Shown in pieces: positions 48,365 to 58,574 of a stretch of DNA of 64,000 nt. Below the pieces are notes generated by a model, which saw only the letters and a list, made by a program, of their open reading frames with translations, had not been told where the DNA came from and searched no databases. Both the position numbers and the translations under genes were made by a program. The DNA lies in contig NZ_CP032097.1 in NCBI RefSeq assembly GCF_003544915.1, positions 930,001 to 994,000 on the forward strand, in the 5' to 3' direction. The stretch comes from Arcobacter ellisii. GTDB lineage: Bacteria > Campylobacterota > Campylobacteria > Campylobacterales > Arcobacteraceae. Position 1 is the stretch's first letter. Each line of letters starts with the position of its first letter.

Positions 48365-49765
48365 TTAATTTACTTTTTTGCTTTTTGCATCTTCAACTAA
48401 TAACAGAGCCATTGAAAGAGTTTCATTTGCAATATTTGAAACACTATTTGATTCATTGGCATTTTCTTGAGTTACTTTATCTAACATTGATATTGCGTTG
48501 TTTATTTGTTCAATTCCTGTTAGTTGTTCTTTCGATGCTGAACTTACATCTTGTATTATATTTATAGTTTGAGAAATGAGTTGATTTAGATTGTTGTAAC
48601 CATTACTCATCTCATTTGATATCTCTTTTCCTTCATGGGTTTTTGTAGTTGCATTTTCAACTAAATCTTTAATCTCTCTAGCTGCTTCTGCACTTCTACT
48701 TGCTAAATTTCTTACTTCAGCAGCAACAACAGCAAATCCTCTTCCAGCTTCTCCAGCAGTTGCAGCTTCAACAGCTGCATTTAAAGATAAAATATTTGTT
48801 TGAAATGCAATTTGATCAATAATACTAATTGCTTCACTAATAGCTTGAACTTTTTGGTTGATTTCATCCATAGCTAAAGCAGTTTTATTTGCAAGTGTTC
48901 CACCTGTTGTTACAGAATCTTTTAAATCTTTACTTAATTCAGACATTTTTGTAGCATTTATGGTATTGTTTTTTGTAATTGATGTTATCTCTTCTAGTGC
49001 AGCAGCAGTTTGTTCTAAAGAAGCAGCTTGTTCATTTGCTCTAAGGGCAAGATGTTTCATTGATTTTTGCATATAAATTGAATTTTTTTCTAAAAGAAAA
49101 CCGTTTTCTAAATTTTGTTTTGCATTATCATTTAATTCTTGCCCCAATTTATTGATTTGTTGCATAGTTATAAGCATTTTTCCTTTTAAAATAGGATTTA
49201 TGTTAATCTGATAACGATAATCTTGATGGGTAAATTTATCCATAATATTTACAAGTTCTTCCATATTTGCATTTGTAGTTGTAAGCATCTCATTAACAAT
49301 TTTTTTCAAAGTTGTAATCATAAAATTATTTGAGTCAGTATGAATTTTTGTTGTATAAATTCCTTGAGAAACTTTATTTAATGCAATAACTACCTCTCCT
49401 AGTACATGCATATCGTTTTTTCTCATATCATCAAATTTATCTACGTATTCATTTAATTCTTTAAGTATAAAACCAATGTCGTCATTTTTTATATATTGAG
49501 CTTTTTTTATTCGATTTGTTCTATAAAAAGCAAAATCCATTAAATCATCAATATATTTTTTTATTCTATCAATTCCTCCAACAATTCTTTTCATAGAATA
49601 AAAACTAACGTAAGCAACAATCATTGCAAATACAATATTTACAGTTATAATTGCAATGATTTTTGAGTTACTAAATATTGCAACGACACTAATTATTGCA
49701 AATCCTAATTGACTTAACAACATGTTAAGAAGTATTCTTTTTTTCGTTTCTAGATTAACTAGCAT
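48365..49765 (-). CDS. cetA: Methyl-accepting chemotaxis protein (CetA-like)
   Basis: A 466-residue chemoreceptor. Two adjacent membrane helices (about 12-32 and 35-57) are separated by only a couple of residues, so there is no periplasmic ligand domain. A linker region follows, then the signalling hairpin with the highly conserved tip [37 protein letters not shown]. Input must come from inside the cell, most likely from the PAS protein encoded immediately downstream. The pair should steer motility toward favourable energy conditions. Confidence 0.9.
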   Translation of the reverse strand: MLVNLETKKRILLNMLLSQLGFAIISVVAIFSNSKIIAIITVNIVFAMIVAYVSFYSMKRIVGGIDRIKKYIDDLMDFAFYRTNRIKKAQYIKNDDIGFILKELNEYVDKFDDMRKNDMHVLGEVVIALNKVSQGIYTTKIHTDSNNFMITTLKKIVNEMLTTTNANMEELVNIMDKFTHQDYRYQININPILKGKMLITMQQINKLGQELNDNAKQNLENGFLLEKNSIYMQKSMKHLALRANEQAASLEQTAAALEEITSITKNNTINATKMSELSKDLKDSVTTGGTLANKTALAMDEINQKVQAISEAISIIDQIAFQTNILSLNAAVEAATAGEAGRGFAVVAAEVRNLASRSAEAAREIKDLVENATTKTHEGKEISNEMSNGYNNLNQLISQTINIIQDVSSASKEQLTGIEQINNAISMLDKVTQENANESNSVSNIANETLSMALLLVEDAKSKKVN

Positions 49766-49919
49766 TAAAACCCTTTTCCCTTTTTTAATGTATTAAAAAT
49801 TATATAACAATATTGATTACAATAAATGCGAGGAATAGGGCATTAAGAAGAGAATTTATAAAATAAAAAATTATTAATATTTGTTTTTATTTATTATATT
49901 ATTTAGCTTAAGAAAAGAG

Positions 49920-50603
49920 TTATTTTTCTTTAAATAAAGTAGAACCAACTCTTATCATATTTGAACCACATGTAATTGCAAGTTCAAAATCAGAACTCAT
50001 TCCCATAGAACAATATTTTGCTCCAAATGGAACTAATTCATCATAGATTTTCTTTGTAGTTTTAAATGATTCTTTGATGATTTTTTCATCTTCTACATGA
50101 GCACCAATACTCATTACACCTTTTAAAACTATATTTGGACAAAGTTCTAGTATTTGTTTATAAACTTCAACTGCGATTTCAGGAAGAACACCAGATTTAG
50201 TTTCTTCATAAGCTGAGTTTATTTGAAGTAGGGCAGATAATTTTTTGTTTTTAGCTTCAAGTTTTTTATTTAATTCTACTGCTAATTCTAAAGAGTCTAA
50301 AGAATGAATTAATGTAGGATTTAAGTCTATTAAATTATTGATTTTATTTTTTTGTAAAGTTCCAACAAAATGCCACTCAATTGGTAAATCATCTAATTCT
50401 TCCATTTTTTGTTTTAAATCTTGAACTTTGTTTTCTCCAAAAGCTCGCTGACCTGCTTCATAAAGAGTCTTTATATCTTGGCTTGTTGAGTATTTTGAAA
50501 TACCAATAATTTTAACTATATGATGCTCTGAAATTCTAAGTCTTGCACCTTCAACTTTTGTTATAACATTATCTAAATTTTTTGTTGCTGTTTCTTTATT
50601 CAT
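49920..50603 (-). CDS. YggS-family pyridoxal-phosphate homeostasis protein
   Basis: A 227-residue PLP-binding TIM-barrel protein. The PLP lysine is probably that in KIIGISKYSTSQDI; other family blocks are RAFGENKVQDLKQK, EWHFVGTLQKNKIN and YCSMGMSSDFELAITCGSNMIRVGSTLF. Family members buffer free PLP and affect amino-acid pools. It is 11 bases after rseP in a leftward run of genes. Confidence 0.94.
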   Translation of the reverse strand: MNKETATKNLDNVITKVEGARLRISEHHIVKIIGISKYSTSQDIKTLYEAGQRAFGENKVQDLKQKMEELDDLPIEWHFVGTLQKNKINNLIDLNPTLIHSLDSLELAVELNKKLEAKNKKLSALLQINSAYEETKSGVLPEIAVEVYKQILELCPNIVLKGVMSIGAHVEDEKIIKESFKTTKKIYDELVPFGAKYCSMGMSSDFELAITCGSNMIRVGSTLFKEK

Positions 50604-50614
50604 TTTATTCTCTT

Positions 50615-51673
50615 TTAATCATTTAAAAAAATTCTATTTATGTCATTATAAATTCCAAGAAGCATTAAACTTCCTAAAATCACCCATCCCATAATTGTCA
50701 AAAACATAAAAACCTGATCACTTGGTTTTCTTCTTGTAATCATCTCATACAAATTAAACATTATATGTCCACCATCAAGTGCAGGAATTGGAAGAAGATT
50801 TAATACTCCAAGATTTACTGAAATAAGTGCAGTTATTGTAAATAATGCAATTATTGAGCTTTCGCTTGCATCTGAAATAACCTTTCCAATTGAGATAACT
50901 CCACCAACTTCACTTGTTGGAACAACACCAGAAATTAGTTTTTGTACACCTTGGAAAATCATAGTTGAAGCAAAAATTGTTTTTTCATAGGCATAAATTA
51001 AAGATTGAGAAAAAGTTAAATCTAAAGTGATTATTTTCCCTGAAGGAGAAATTCCAATCATTCTTTTTTTGATTTTCTCTTTAAACATATTTTCACTATC
51101 AGCAATATGTGGATTTATTGTTTTTGCAATAATCTCACCATCTCTCTTAATAAAAAATTTTAAAGCTCCATCTGTATTTACAATAGTTTTTCCAATATCT
51201 TCCCAAGATGTTATATCAGTATCATTGATTCTTAATATTTCATCATTTGGTAAAATCCCTGCATGAAATGCTGGAGAATTTTCTTGAACTTTACCAACTT
51301 GTGCAGCCCAAGTAGTTGCTCCCATCATCGCGATTGTAAAATATAAAACAGCAGCAAGTAAAAAGTTTGCAAAAGGACCAGCAAATAAAATTATAATTCT
51401 TTGCCAAGGTTTTTTTGTATTATATGAATCATTACCTTCTTCGATTAACGAAGGATTTGAATCATCTTGTCCTTTCATTTTTACATATCCACCAAGTGGA
51501 ACTAATGCAAATTGCCAAGTTGTACCCATCCACTCTTTTGCATATAGTTGTTTACCAAAACCAATTGAAAAAACATGAACTTTAACCCCAAAATAACGAG
51601 CTGCTAAAAAGTGTCCTAATTCATGGAAAAAAACTAAAAATGATAAAACTAATAAAAAAGTAATAGTACCCAA
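50615..51673 (-). CDS. rseP: RIP zinc metalloprotease RseP
   Basis: A 352-residue site-2 protease embedded in the inner membrane. The zinc motif is HELGH at residues 17-21 (VFFHELGHFLAARYFG) and the third ligand is in NLLPIPALDGGH near 300. A single PDZ domain (about 115-190, VGKVQENSPAFHAGILPNDEIL) sits between. It cleaves membrane-bound anti-sigma factors or signal-peptide remnants; no anti-sigma gene is nearby. It follows pgsA by nine bases. Confidence 0.95.
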   Translation of the reverse strand: MGTITFLLVLSFLVFFHELGHFLAARYFGVKVHVFSIGFGKQLYAKEWMGTTWQFALVPLGGYVKMKGQDDSNPSLIEEGNDSYNTKKPWQRIIILFAGPFANFLLAAVLYFTIAMMGATTWAAQVGKVQENSPAFHAGILPNDEILRINDTDITSWEDIGKTIVNTDGALKFFIKRDGEIIAKTINPHIADSENMFKEKIKKRMIGISPSGKIITLDLTFSQSLIYAYEKTIFASTMIFQGVQKLISGVVPTSEVGGVISIGKVISDASESSIIALFTITALISVNLGVLNLLPIPALDGGHIMFNLYEMITRRKPSDQVFMFLTIMGWVILGSLMLLGIYNDINRIFLND

Positions 51674-51682
51674 AAAAATCCC

Positions 51683-52225
51683 TTAATTTTTGAAATAATC
51701 TCTTGTATATTCATATCCTGAATATATTGTTAAAATAACTGCTAACCATAAAATTTCTGTTGCAAAAGGCCAATTCATCGTTAAAAATCCTATAGCTATC
51801 ATTTGCACAACAGTTTTTACTTTTCCTGCCATAGTTGAAGCTACATCTTTACCTTCACTAACAGCAACAACTCTAAGCCCTGTTATAAAAAACTCCCTTG
51901 AAAGTATCAAAAAAACAGCCCAAGCAGAAGCTCTATCAATTACCATAAGTCCTAAAAAACCTGCAAGTACAAGCATTTTATCAGCTAGTGGATCTAAAAT
52001 ACCACCTAATTTTGTCATTTGATTCCAACTTCTTGCTATGAAACCATCAAAAAAATCTGTAACAGATGCAATAACAAAAATTAGCCCAGCAAAATAATCA
52101 AACCAAGAAGGATGCCAAGAAGAGAAAATTGGATTGTTTCTATCTATAAAAAACCATAGCATTAGCGGAGCTAATGCTATTCTAAAAAGTGCCAGTATAT
52201 TTGGAAGATTTAGTGCTTTTGACAT
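51683..52225 (-). CDS. pgsA: CDP-diacylglycerol-glycerol-3-phosphate 3-phosphatidyltransferase
   Basis: A 180-residue membrane enzyme making phosphatidylglycerol phosphate. It starts ALNLPNILALFRIALAPLM and has the CDP-alcohol motif SVTDFFDGFIARSWNQMTKLGGILDPLADK with all conserved Asp and Gly residues. About four or five membrane helices are seen. Its ATG overlaps the end of the SDR gene by one base. Confidence 0.95.
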   Translation of the reverse strand: MSKALNLPNILALFRIALAPLMLWFFIDRNNPIFSSWHPSWFDYFAGLIFVIASVTDFFDGFIARSWNQMTKLGGILDPLADKMLVLAGFLGLMVIDRASAWAVFLILSREFFITGLRVVAVSEGKDVASTMAGKVKTVVQMIAIGFLTMNWPFATEILWLAVILTIYSGYEYTRDYFKN

Positions 52226-53001
52226 TACTTAAATGTTGTCCCACCATCAACGATTAATGTATGACCTGTAATCCAAGAAGCGTCATTTGTACATAAGAAA
52301 TAACAAGATTGTGCTAAATCTTCTGGTTGACCAATTCTATTTAATGGAGAGTATTCAGCTGTTTTTGCTTTTACTTCTTCATAGTTTGTAAATGCTTTTA
52401 ATGCATCAGTATCAATTGGACCACCTGAAACAGCATTTACTCTAATATTAAACTCGCCAAGTTCAGTTGCAGCATATCTAACCATAGCTTCAACAGCAGC
52501 TTTATTTGTACCATGACCTGCATAGTTTTCAATGTAAACTAAGTTTCCAGTTGAAGATAAAGAAACGATTGCTCCACCACCAACTTTTTGCATTCTTTTT
52601 GCAGCTTGTTGTGCTCCACAAACAAATGCATTAACAGTTGCAGTATAGATGTTATTTAATCCTCTTGGTTTTAATTTCATAAATTTACCATATCCACCAA
52701 CAACAGCTCTTCCATAAATCATAGCATTTGATATAAAGAAATCAACTCTATCAAAATCTTTATCTATCTCTTCAAATAATTCAGCATATTTTTCAGGTTC
52801 TAAAATATTAAATGGGTAAGCTTTACATTTAACACCAAATTTAGTTTCAACATCTTTACAAATCTCTTCTGCTATTTCACCATTTGAATTGTATGTAAAT
52901 GCTACATTTACACCATTACTAGCAAATTTGTAAACACACTCTTTACCAATTCCTTTTGTTCCCCCAGAAATTACTAAAGTTTTTCCTTGCATATTATTCA
53001 T
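52225..53001 (-). CDS. Enoyl-ACP reductase-like short-chain dehydrogenase (FabL type)
   Basis: A 258-residue SDR. The nucleotide loop is GGTKGIG. The catalytic pair is Tyr160-x6-Lys167 (ENYAGHGTNKAA): six residues between Tyr and Lys, not three, is the mark of enoyl-ACP reductases. Parts such as IVSLSSTGNL, IENYAGHG and VNAVSGGPIDTDALKAF resemble Bacillus FabL, from memory. It probably reduces enoyl-ACP in fatty-acid synthesis. Its ATG overlaps the dapA stop, and pgsA follows, so lipid genes are grouped. Confidence 0.82.
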   Translation of the reverse strand: MNNMQGKTLVISGGTKGIGKECVYKFASNGVNVAFTYNSNGEIAEEICKDVETKFGVKCKAYPFNILEPEKYAELFEEIDKDFDRVDFFISNAMIYGRAVVGGYGKFMKLKPRGLNNIYTATVNAFVCGAQQAAKRMQKVGGGAIVSLSSTGNLVYIENYAGHGTNKAAVEAMVRYAATELGEFNIRVNAVSGGPIDTDALKAFTNYEEVKAKTAEYSPLNRIGQPEDLAQSCYFLCTNDASWITGHTLIVDGGTTFK

Positions 53002-53888
53002 TATTTAATTACCTCATATTTTTCTAAAGTTTTTTCTAATTTTTTCATTGTCTCATTACTTGGACTTGTTAATGGAAGTCTGTATTCTAATGTATCAAGT
53101 AATCCAGCAATATACATTGCAGCTTTTATTGGAATAGGATTGCTTTCACAAAATAATACATTATTTATGTCATACAAATCTTCATGTAATTTTCTTGCAC
53201 TATCAAAATTACCATTTAAGGCATCTTTTACTAATTTAGATTTTAAATTAGGCAATAAATTTGCCGTTACAGAAATTATTCCTTTGGCTCCACTTGCTAA
53301 CATTGGATAGTCAATTGAGTCATCTCCTGAGATTACTAAAAAATCTTTTCTTTGAGAAATCAATGAAATTGCTCTTTCTAAACTTCCAGTTGCTTCTTTT
53401 ATAGCATAAATATTTTTTACATCATCAAATAGTCTAATTGCAGTTTGTGCTTCTAAATCAACACCTGTACGTCCTGGAACATTATATAACATAAAAGGAA
53501 TCTCAACAGAATTTGCAATCGCTTTATAGTGTTGATATAGTCCTTCTTGAGTTGGTTTATTATAATAAGGTGTTACTGATAATAATCCATCTGCTCCTAC
53601 TTCTTGTGCATGTTTTGCAATATCACATGCCTCATGTGTAGCATTTGAACCAGCTCCCGCAATAACCTTTACACCACTTCCTTTACAAACTGCAACCGCA
53701 ACTTCAATACACTCTTTATGTTCACTATGTGATAATGTTGCACTTTCTCCTGTTGTTCCAACTGGAACAACTGCATCAATTCCTTGCGCTATTTGTCTTT
53801 TTATTAAAGACTCATATTTTTGTAAATCAACTTTACCATTTTTAAATGGTGTAATTAGTGCGGTCATTGAACCGGTAATAATATCCAT
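53001..53888 (-). CDS. dapA: 4-hydroxy-tetrahydrodipicolinate synthase
   Basis: A 295-residue TIM barrel for lysine and diaminopimelate synthesis. [42 protein letters not shown] (catalytic Tyr) and [11 protein letters not shown] (Schiff-base Lys near 160) are all present, with [20 protein letters not shown] later. It is two bases after the globin gene. Confidence 0.97.
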   Translation of the reverse strand: MDIITGSMTALITPFKNGKVDLQKYESLIKRQIAQGIDAVVPVGTTGESATLSHSEHKECIEVAVAVCKGSGVKVIAGAGSNATHEACDIAKHAQEVGADGLLSVTPYYNKPTQEGLYQHYKAIANSVEIPFMLYNVPGRTGVDLEAQTAIRLFDDVKNIYAIKEATGSLERAISLISQRKDFLVISGDDSIDYPMLASGAKGIISVTANLLPNLKSKLVKDALNGNFDSARKLHEDLYDINNVLFCESNPIPIKAAMYIAGLLDTLEYRLPLTSPSNETMKKLEKTLEKYEVIK

Positions 53889-53890
53889 AT

Positions 53891-54358
53891 TTATCCTTTT
53901 TTTACTACTAAATCTTCTAATTCTTGTCTTTCATCAACATTTACTGTATGTTTTGAAAAAGTCTCTAAAAAATTCCAAAAACTTTGTTTTGCTTCAGGTG
54001 AAATGTTAACTTTTCTTAAAACTTCTTCCATACATCCAAGCCACTCTCGTCTTGCTTTTTCTGTTATTGAAAATTGTTTGTGAGTTTTTAACATATCAAA
54101 ATGCCCAACAGCCTTTGAATAGTGTTTTTCTCCACCACAAGCTTCAATAAAAAACTTAACATTATGAGCTTTTACTTTTTCTAACTCTTCTTCATTTTGA
54201 GGAAAAAAGTTTCCTATATCACTTTCAACAACTAAATCATAAAAATCACTAAAAAGTTTTTTTAATCCCTCTTCACCCATTTCTTCTAAAAAAAGTGGTT
54301 TAGGGTATTCAAATTCTGGCTTTTCACCAAAATTTGTTTTAGTAATCGTAAAATCCAT
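53891..54358 (-). CDS. Truncated haemoglobin (globin)
   Basis: A 155-residue single-domain globin of the truncated type, resembling group II. Landmarks are [19 protein letters not shown] (B helix), [37 protein letters not shown], where a His of the [12 protein letters not shown] stretch is the likely proximal haem ligand and the Trp is the group-typical G8 residue. Such proteins bind oxygen or detoxify nitric oxide. It is inserted between an M16 peptidase and dapA, with tight spacing. Confidence 0.85.
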   Translation of the reverse strand: MDFTITKTNFGEKPEFEYPKPLFLEEMGEEGLKKLFSDFYDLVVESDIGNFFPQNEEELEKVKAHNVKFFIEACGGEKHYSKAVGHFDMLKTHKQFSITEKARREWLGCMEEVLRKVNISPEAKQSFWNFLETFSKHTVNVDERQELEDLVVKKG

Positions 54359-55701
54359 TATTTTTCCTCTTGTTTCAAAATAACAGTTGTAGAATTGTTT
54401 TGATTTAAGTATTTATTAGCAACATTAATTAAATCTTCTTTTGTTAGTTTTTCTACATTTTTTTCATAATCTAAAAGAGGTTGAATATTATCTCTTACAA
54501 AATAAGAACCATATAAAGAAGCAACTTCACTTGAACTTTCTAAAGAAAAAATAAAATCTGCTTTTGTATTGATTTTTATTTTATCTATATCTTTTTGCGA
54601 GATTTCACCTTTTTTGATTTGCGCAATTGTATCTAAAATTTCTTTTTCAATTTCTAAAGCAGAAATTCCTTCATTTGCAACTGCTATAAACATAAACAAT
54701 CCAGGGTCTTTTAAATCCATATTATAGGCATAAATTGTATTTACTAATCTTTTTTCATCGACTAATCTTTTTTGTAAAATTGAACTTTTCCCTGAACTTA
54801 AAAACTCACTTAATGCTGAAAGTGCAACTTGGTCTTCATGTTCAAAATTTGGAATATGATAAGTAATTGCTATCATTTGAACAGCAGATTCTTTATAAAT
54901 TGTAACTCTTTTTTCTCCATCTTGTTTTGGCTCAACCGTATGAAGTTTTGAAGGAATCTCTTTTGTATTTTTAATATTTTTGAAATGTTTTTCAACAGAT
55001 TCAAAAATTTCATCTTTACTAATATCCCCAGCAACTACAACAATTGCATTTTTTGGTTGATAATATGTACTATGAAAATCTCTTATATCTTCAATTGTCC
55101 AGTTTTGAATATCACTCATAAATCCAATTGGAGTCCAGTGATATGGATGATAAATATAAGCATTATTGAATAATCTAAATTGTAAATATCCCATTGGATT
55201 ATTATCTGTTCTCCAACGTCTCTCTTCAGCTACAACATCTCGTTCTGGTTGAAACTCTTCATCTTTTAAAGTTAGATTTTCCATTAAATCAGCAAATAAC
55301 TCTAAAGATTTATCCATATTTTTAGAACTTGATTTGATAAAATAGTGTGTATAATCAAAAGATGTAGAAGCATTATTTACTCCTCCAAAACCTTTTACTA
55401 TCTCATCAAACTCACCAGCTTTTAGATTTTTTGTAGATTTGAAGTTTAGATGTTCTAACATATGAGCAATTCCACTTTTTCCCATTTTTTCATCTCGACT
55501 TCCAACTTTATAAAAAATATCAGTTGAAATAACATTTGAACCATTTTCCATAGGAATTGCTACGATTTGTAGACCATTTTCTAGTGTTTTTGTATAATAT
55601 TTTGGTAAATTACTTCCCATAGATTCTCCCGAAATCATTATTAATAAAAAAAATTGAATAGCAAATAGTTTTAATAGTTTAGATATTTTAATCCTATTCA
55701 T
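54358..55701 (-). CDS. M16-family zinc peptidase
   Basis: A 447-residue pitrilysin-type peptidase. The inverted zinc motif HMLEH is at residues 80-84, with a downstream zinc Glu in RDVVAEERRWRTD. A hydrophobic signal sequence (about 8-28) suggests export to the periplasm. Two M16 domains are present, the second (about 200-430) lacking the motif, as usual for the family. Its end and start overlap its neighbours by one base (pyrD and the globin gene), so it is in the same leftward operon. Confidence 0.92.
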   Translation of the reverse strand: MNRIKISKLLKLFAIQFFLLIMISGESMGSNLPKYYTKTLENGLQIVAIPMENGSNVISTDIFYKVGSRDEKMGKSGIAHMLEHLNFKSTKNLKAGEFDEIVKGFGGVNNASTSFDYTHYFIKSSSKNMDKSLELFADLMENLTLKDEEFQPERDVVAEERRWRTDNNPMGYLQFRLFNNAYIYHPYHWTPIGFMSDIQNWTIEDIRDFHSTYYQPKNAIVVVAGDISKDEIFESVEKHFKNIKNTKEIPSKLHTVEPKQDGEKRVTIYKESAVQMIAITYHIPNFEHEDQVALSALSEFLSSGKSSILQKRLVDEKRLVNTIYAYNMDLKDPGLFMFIAVANEGISALEIEKEILDTIAQIKKGEISQKDIDKIKINTKADFIFSLESSSEVASLYGSYFVRDNIQPLLDYEKNVEKLTKEDLINVANKYLNQNNSTTVILKQEEK

Positions 55702-56765
55702 TATTTTTCCTTTAAATTTGCTCCAATAGCATCTTTTATATTTTCAAAGCCATCTTTTTGAAGAAGTTCTAAAATTTCTTCATTTATTTTTCTAACCATT
55801 GAAGGACCTTCAAAAATTAACCCAGAGTAAGCTTGTACTAAAGTTGCTCCATTTTTTATTCTTTCATAAGCCTGTGCACCATTTGAAATTCCACCAACAG
55901 AGATTAAAATAGTTTTCCCAAATAACTCACGTGCTAACTCTTTAAATAAATTTCCAGATTTTTGCGTTAAACAAGCACCACTTAAACCACCAAAATTTTG
56001 GCAATTTGGAACTAAACTATAATCAATTGTTGTATTTGTAGCAATAATTCCATCTGCACCTGCATTTACAGCACATTTACATAAATCAATAGCAACCTTT
56101 GCTTCCATATCAGGAGCAATTTTTAATAAAATTGGTTTACTTGTTAACTCTTTTGCCATAACAAAAAGTTCAGTAATAAACTTTTCATTTTGTAAATCTC
56201 TTAAATTTGGTGTATTTGGACTTGAAATATTTATTACTAAATAATCACAACTATCTTTAAATTTGTTAATTAAAGTTTTATAATCACTTAATGCATACTC
56301 TTCAGGAGTTGTTTTGTTTTTTCCAATATTTGCACCAATTGGTATAGAAAATGGATAAACTTTTTTTAAGTTTTTTAAAACTGTATGAGCTCCAAGATTA
56401 TTAAATCCCATTGCATTTTGAACAGATTTTTGTTCAGGATATCTAAACATTCTTGGTTTTGGATTTCCATCTTGAGGTCTTGGAGTCATAGTTCCAATCT
56501 CTGTAAATCCAAATCCTAAAGATTTCATAGCTTTTATCATTGTTGCATTTTTATCAAAACCAGCAGCAAGTCCAACAGGATTTTCAAATTTTACACCAAA
56601 AACATCTTGTGTTAATTTAGTATTAGATATATAGTTTTTCTTTTCCATATAAGCTTTAGCAATTCTACAATTACCTAAAGCTTTAAGTCCAAATTCTGCT
56701 ATGTGATGTGCAGTTTCTGGCTCAAATTTGAATAAGATTTTTTTTAGTGTGTCGTAGCTAAACAA
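55701..56765 (-). CDS. pyrD: Dihydroorotate dehydrogenase (quinone), class 2
   Basis: A 354-residue FMN enzyme of pyrimidine synthesis. PVGLAAGFDKNATMI, QNAMGFNNLGAHTVLKNL, LVINISSPNTPNLRDLQ (catalytic Ser, not the Cys of class 1), GADGIIATNTTIDYS and ISVGGISNGAQAYERI are class 2 hallmarks. The N-terminal helices bind the membrane and quinone. It is 44 bases after msbA. Confidence 0.96.
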   Translation of the reverse strand: MFSYDTLKKILFKFEPETAHHIAEFGLKALGNCRIAKAYMEKKNYISNTKLTQDVFGVKFENPVGLAAGFDKNATMIKAMKSLGFGFTEIGTMTPRPQDGNPKPRMFRYPEQKSVQNAMGFNNLGAHTVLKNLKKVYPFSIPIGANIGKNKTTPEEYALSDYKTLINKFKDSCDYLVINISSPNTPNLRDLQNEKFITELFVMAKELTSKPILLKIAPDMEAKVAIDLCKCAVNAGADGIIATNTTIDYSLVPNCQNFGGLSGACLTQKSGNLFKELARELFGKTILISVGGISNGAQAYERIKNGATLVQAYSGLIFEGPSMVRKINEEILELLQKDGFENIKDAIGANLKEK

Positions 56766-56809
56766 AATTAATCCCTTTTTTAAAATTTGGATATTTTATC
56801 CAATAATCA

Positions 56810-58519
56810 TCAAATATTCGCTGAATTATATAATCTTTGATATTCACCACAAGAATTTAATAGTTCATTTTCAGTTCCAATAGAAACAATTTCTCCATTT
56901 TTAAATACAGCAATTTTATTTGCATTTTTAATTGTGCTTAATCTATGAGCTATTATAAAAGTAATTTTATCTTGGCTTACTTCTTGTATAACTTCACTGA
57001 TAATTGACTCACTTTTATTATCAAGAGCTGAAGTTGCTTCATCTAAAATCAAAATCTTTGGATTTTTATATAAAGCTCTTGCAATTGCTATTCTTTGACG
57101 TTGTCCACCACTTAAATTTGTTCCAAATTCATCTAAAATAGTGTGAATTCCTTTTTTCATATTCATTACAAAATCGTAAGCGTGAGCTTGTTTTAAAACT
57201 TCAATAACTCTAATTTCATCAATTTCATGCCCATAAGCAATATTAGCTGCAATTGTGTCATTAAAGATATAAACCCTTTGAGTTACTATTGAAATATTTT
57301 CTCTTAAAGATTTTATTTCAAAATCTTTTATTGAGTTGTTATTTATAAATAAATTTCCTTTTGTTGTATCATAAAATCTTATTATTAGATTTATAAGAGA
57401 TGATTTTCCTCCACCACTATCTCCAACAAGGGCAACAATTTCACCTTTTTTTGCATTTAGATTTATATTTTTTAAAGCTGTAAAATCTTCATATTTTAGT
57501 TCTACATTTTCAAATTTAATCTCATTGATATCTTTTGGTGCTTCAATTGTTCCTGATATAATTGTAGGTTTTTTAGAGAACATATCATTGATTCTTTCAT
57601 TTGCTGCAATGGCATCTTGCATACTATTGTAAAGACTTGATATTTTTTTAATTGGTGTGTAAAGCATAAAAAGTGCAGCTACAAATGAACTAAAAGTTCC
57701 AGTTGTAATCTCTCCTGAAATTACTTTCGAACCACCAACTAAAATAACAGCAGCAAATGCAAATGCTCCTATTATTTCCATAACAGGTGAAGTTAATTCA
57801 TTTGTTTTAACAGATTTCATATTGTATTTGAAAAATATCATATTATGAACTGAAAATTTAGTCATCTCTATTTTTTCAGTTGAATTTGCTTTTATTATTT
57901 CTATATTATTAAATGATTCATTTAGGCTTGTTGTAATATCTGAGTTACTCTCTTGAGATTTAAAAGATAATTTTTTCATCTTTTTTGCAAGAACAGATAA
58001 TGGATAAATAGCAAGTGGTAATACAACTAATCCATAAAAAGCAAGTTCAGGAGAGTGATAAATAACAAGTCCTATAAGTCCAATAATTGTTAAACACTCC
58101 CTTAAAAATTCTGCAATACTATTTGAAACAGCTCTTTGAATTCTATTTATATCATTTGTAATTCTACTTACAAGTTCTCCACCATGAATTTTTTGGAAAA
58201 AATCCATATCCAAAGTTAAAATATGAGAAAAAAGTTTATCTCTTACAATTCTTGTTATATCTTGACCAATAAAAGAGATATAGTATGCTTGAATATATCT
58301 TCCAAAACCTTTTGCTGTATATAAAATTACAACAAATAAAGGCATTAAATAAAGCATTTCTTGGTCTTTATTTATAAAAATTTCATCTAAAAGAGGTTGA
58401 ATTGCATAAGCAGTTCCAGCAGTTGAACTTGCAACTAAAATAATTCCAATTAATGAATAAAAAAATTGTAGTTTATAGTTTTTGTAATATGGAATATACT
58501 GTTTAAAAAAATCTTTCAT
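56810..58519 (-). CDS. msbA: ABC transporter, MsbA-type lipid flippase
   Basis: A 569-residue half-transporter with an N-terminal six-helix membrane domain and a C-terminal ATPase. Walker A is ALVGDSGGGKSSL, the signature LSGGQRQRIAIARAL, Walker B ILILDEATSALD, and the H-loop follows in FIIAHRLS. MsbA flips lipid A core across the inner membrane. Similar exporters for drugs or glycans cannot be excluded, but the conserved neighbourhood with pyrD supports MsbA. Confidence 0.87.
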   Translation of the reverse strand: MKDFFKQYIPYYKNYKLQFFYSLIGIILVASSTAGTAYAIQPLLDEIFINKDQEMLYLMPLFVVILYTAKGFGRYIQAYYISFIGQDITRIVRDKLFSHILTLDMDFFQKIHGGELVSRITNDINRIQRAVSNSIAEFLRECLTIIGLIGLVIYHSPELAFYGLVVLPLAIYPLSVLAKKMKKLSFKSQESNSDITTSLNESFNNIEIIKANSTEKIEMTKFSVHNMIFFKYNMKSVKTNELTSPVMEIIGAFAFAAVILVGGSKVISGEITTGTFSSFVAALFMLYTPIKKISSLYNSMQDAIAANERINDMFSKKPTIISGTIEAPKDINEIKFENVELKYEDFTALKNINLNAKKGEIVALVGDSGGGKSSLINLIIRFYDTTKGNLFINNNSIKDFEIKSLRENISIVTQRVYIFNDTIAANIAYGHEIDEIRVIEVLKQAHAYDFVMNMKKGIHTILDEFGTNLSGGQRQRIAIARALYKNPKILILDEATSALDNKSESIISEVIQEVSQDKITFIIAHRLSTIKNANKIAVFKNGEIVSIGTENELLNSCGEYQRLYNSANI

Positions 58520-58574
58520 AAATATCCTAATAAATTATATGTAAAGCGTGTATTATAGCTTAATCTTTCTAAAT

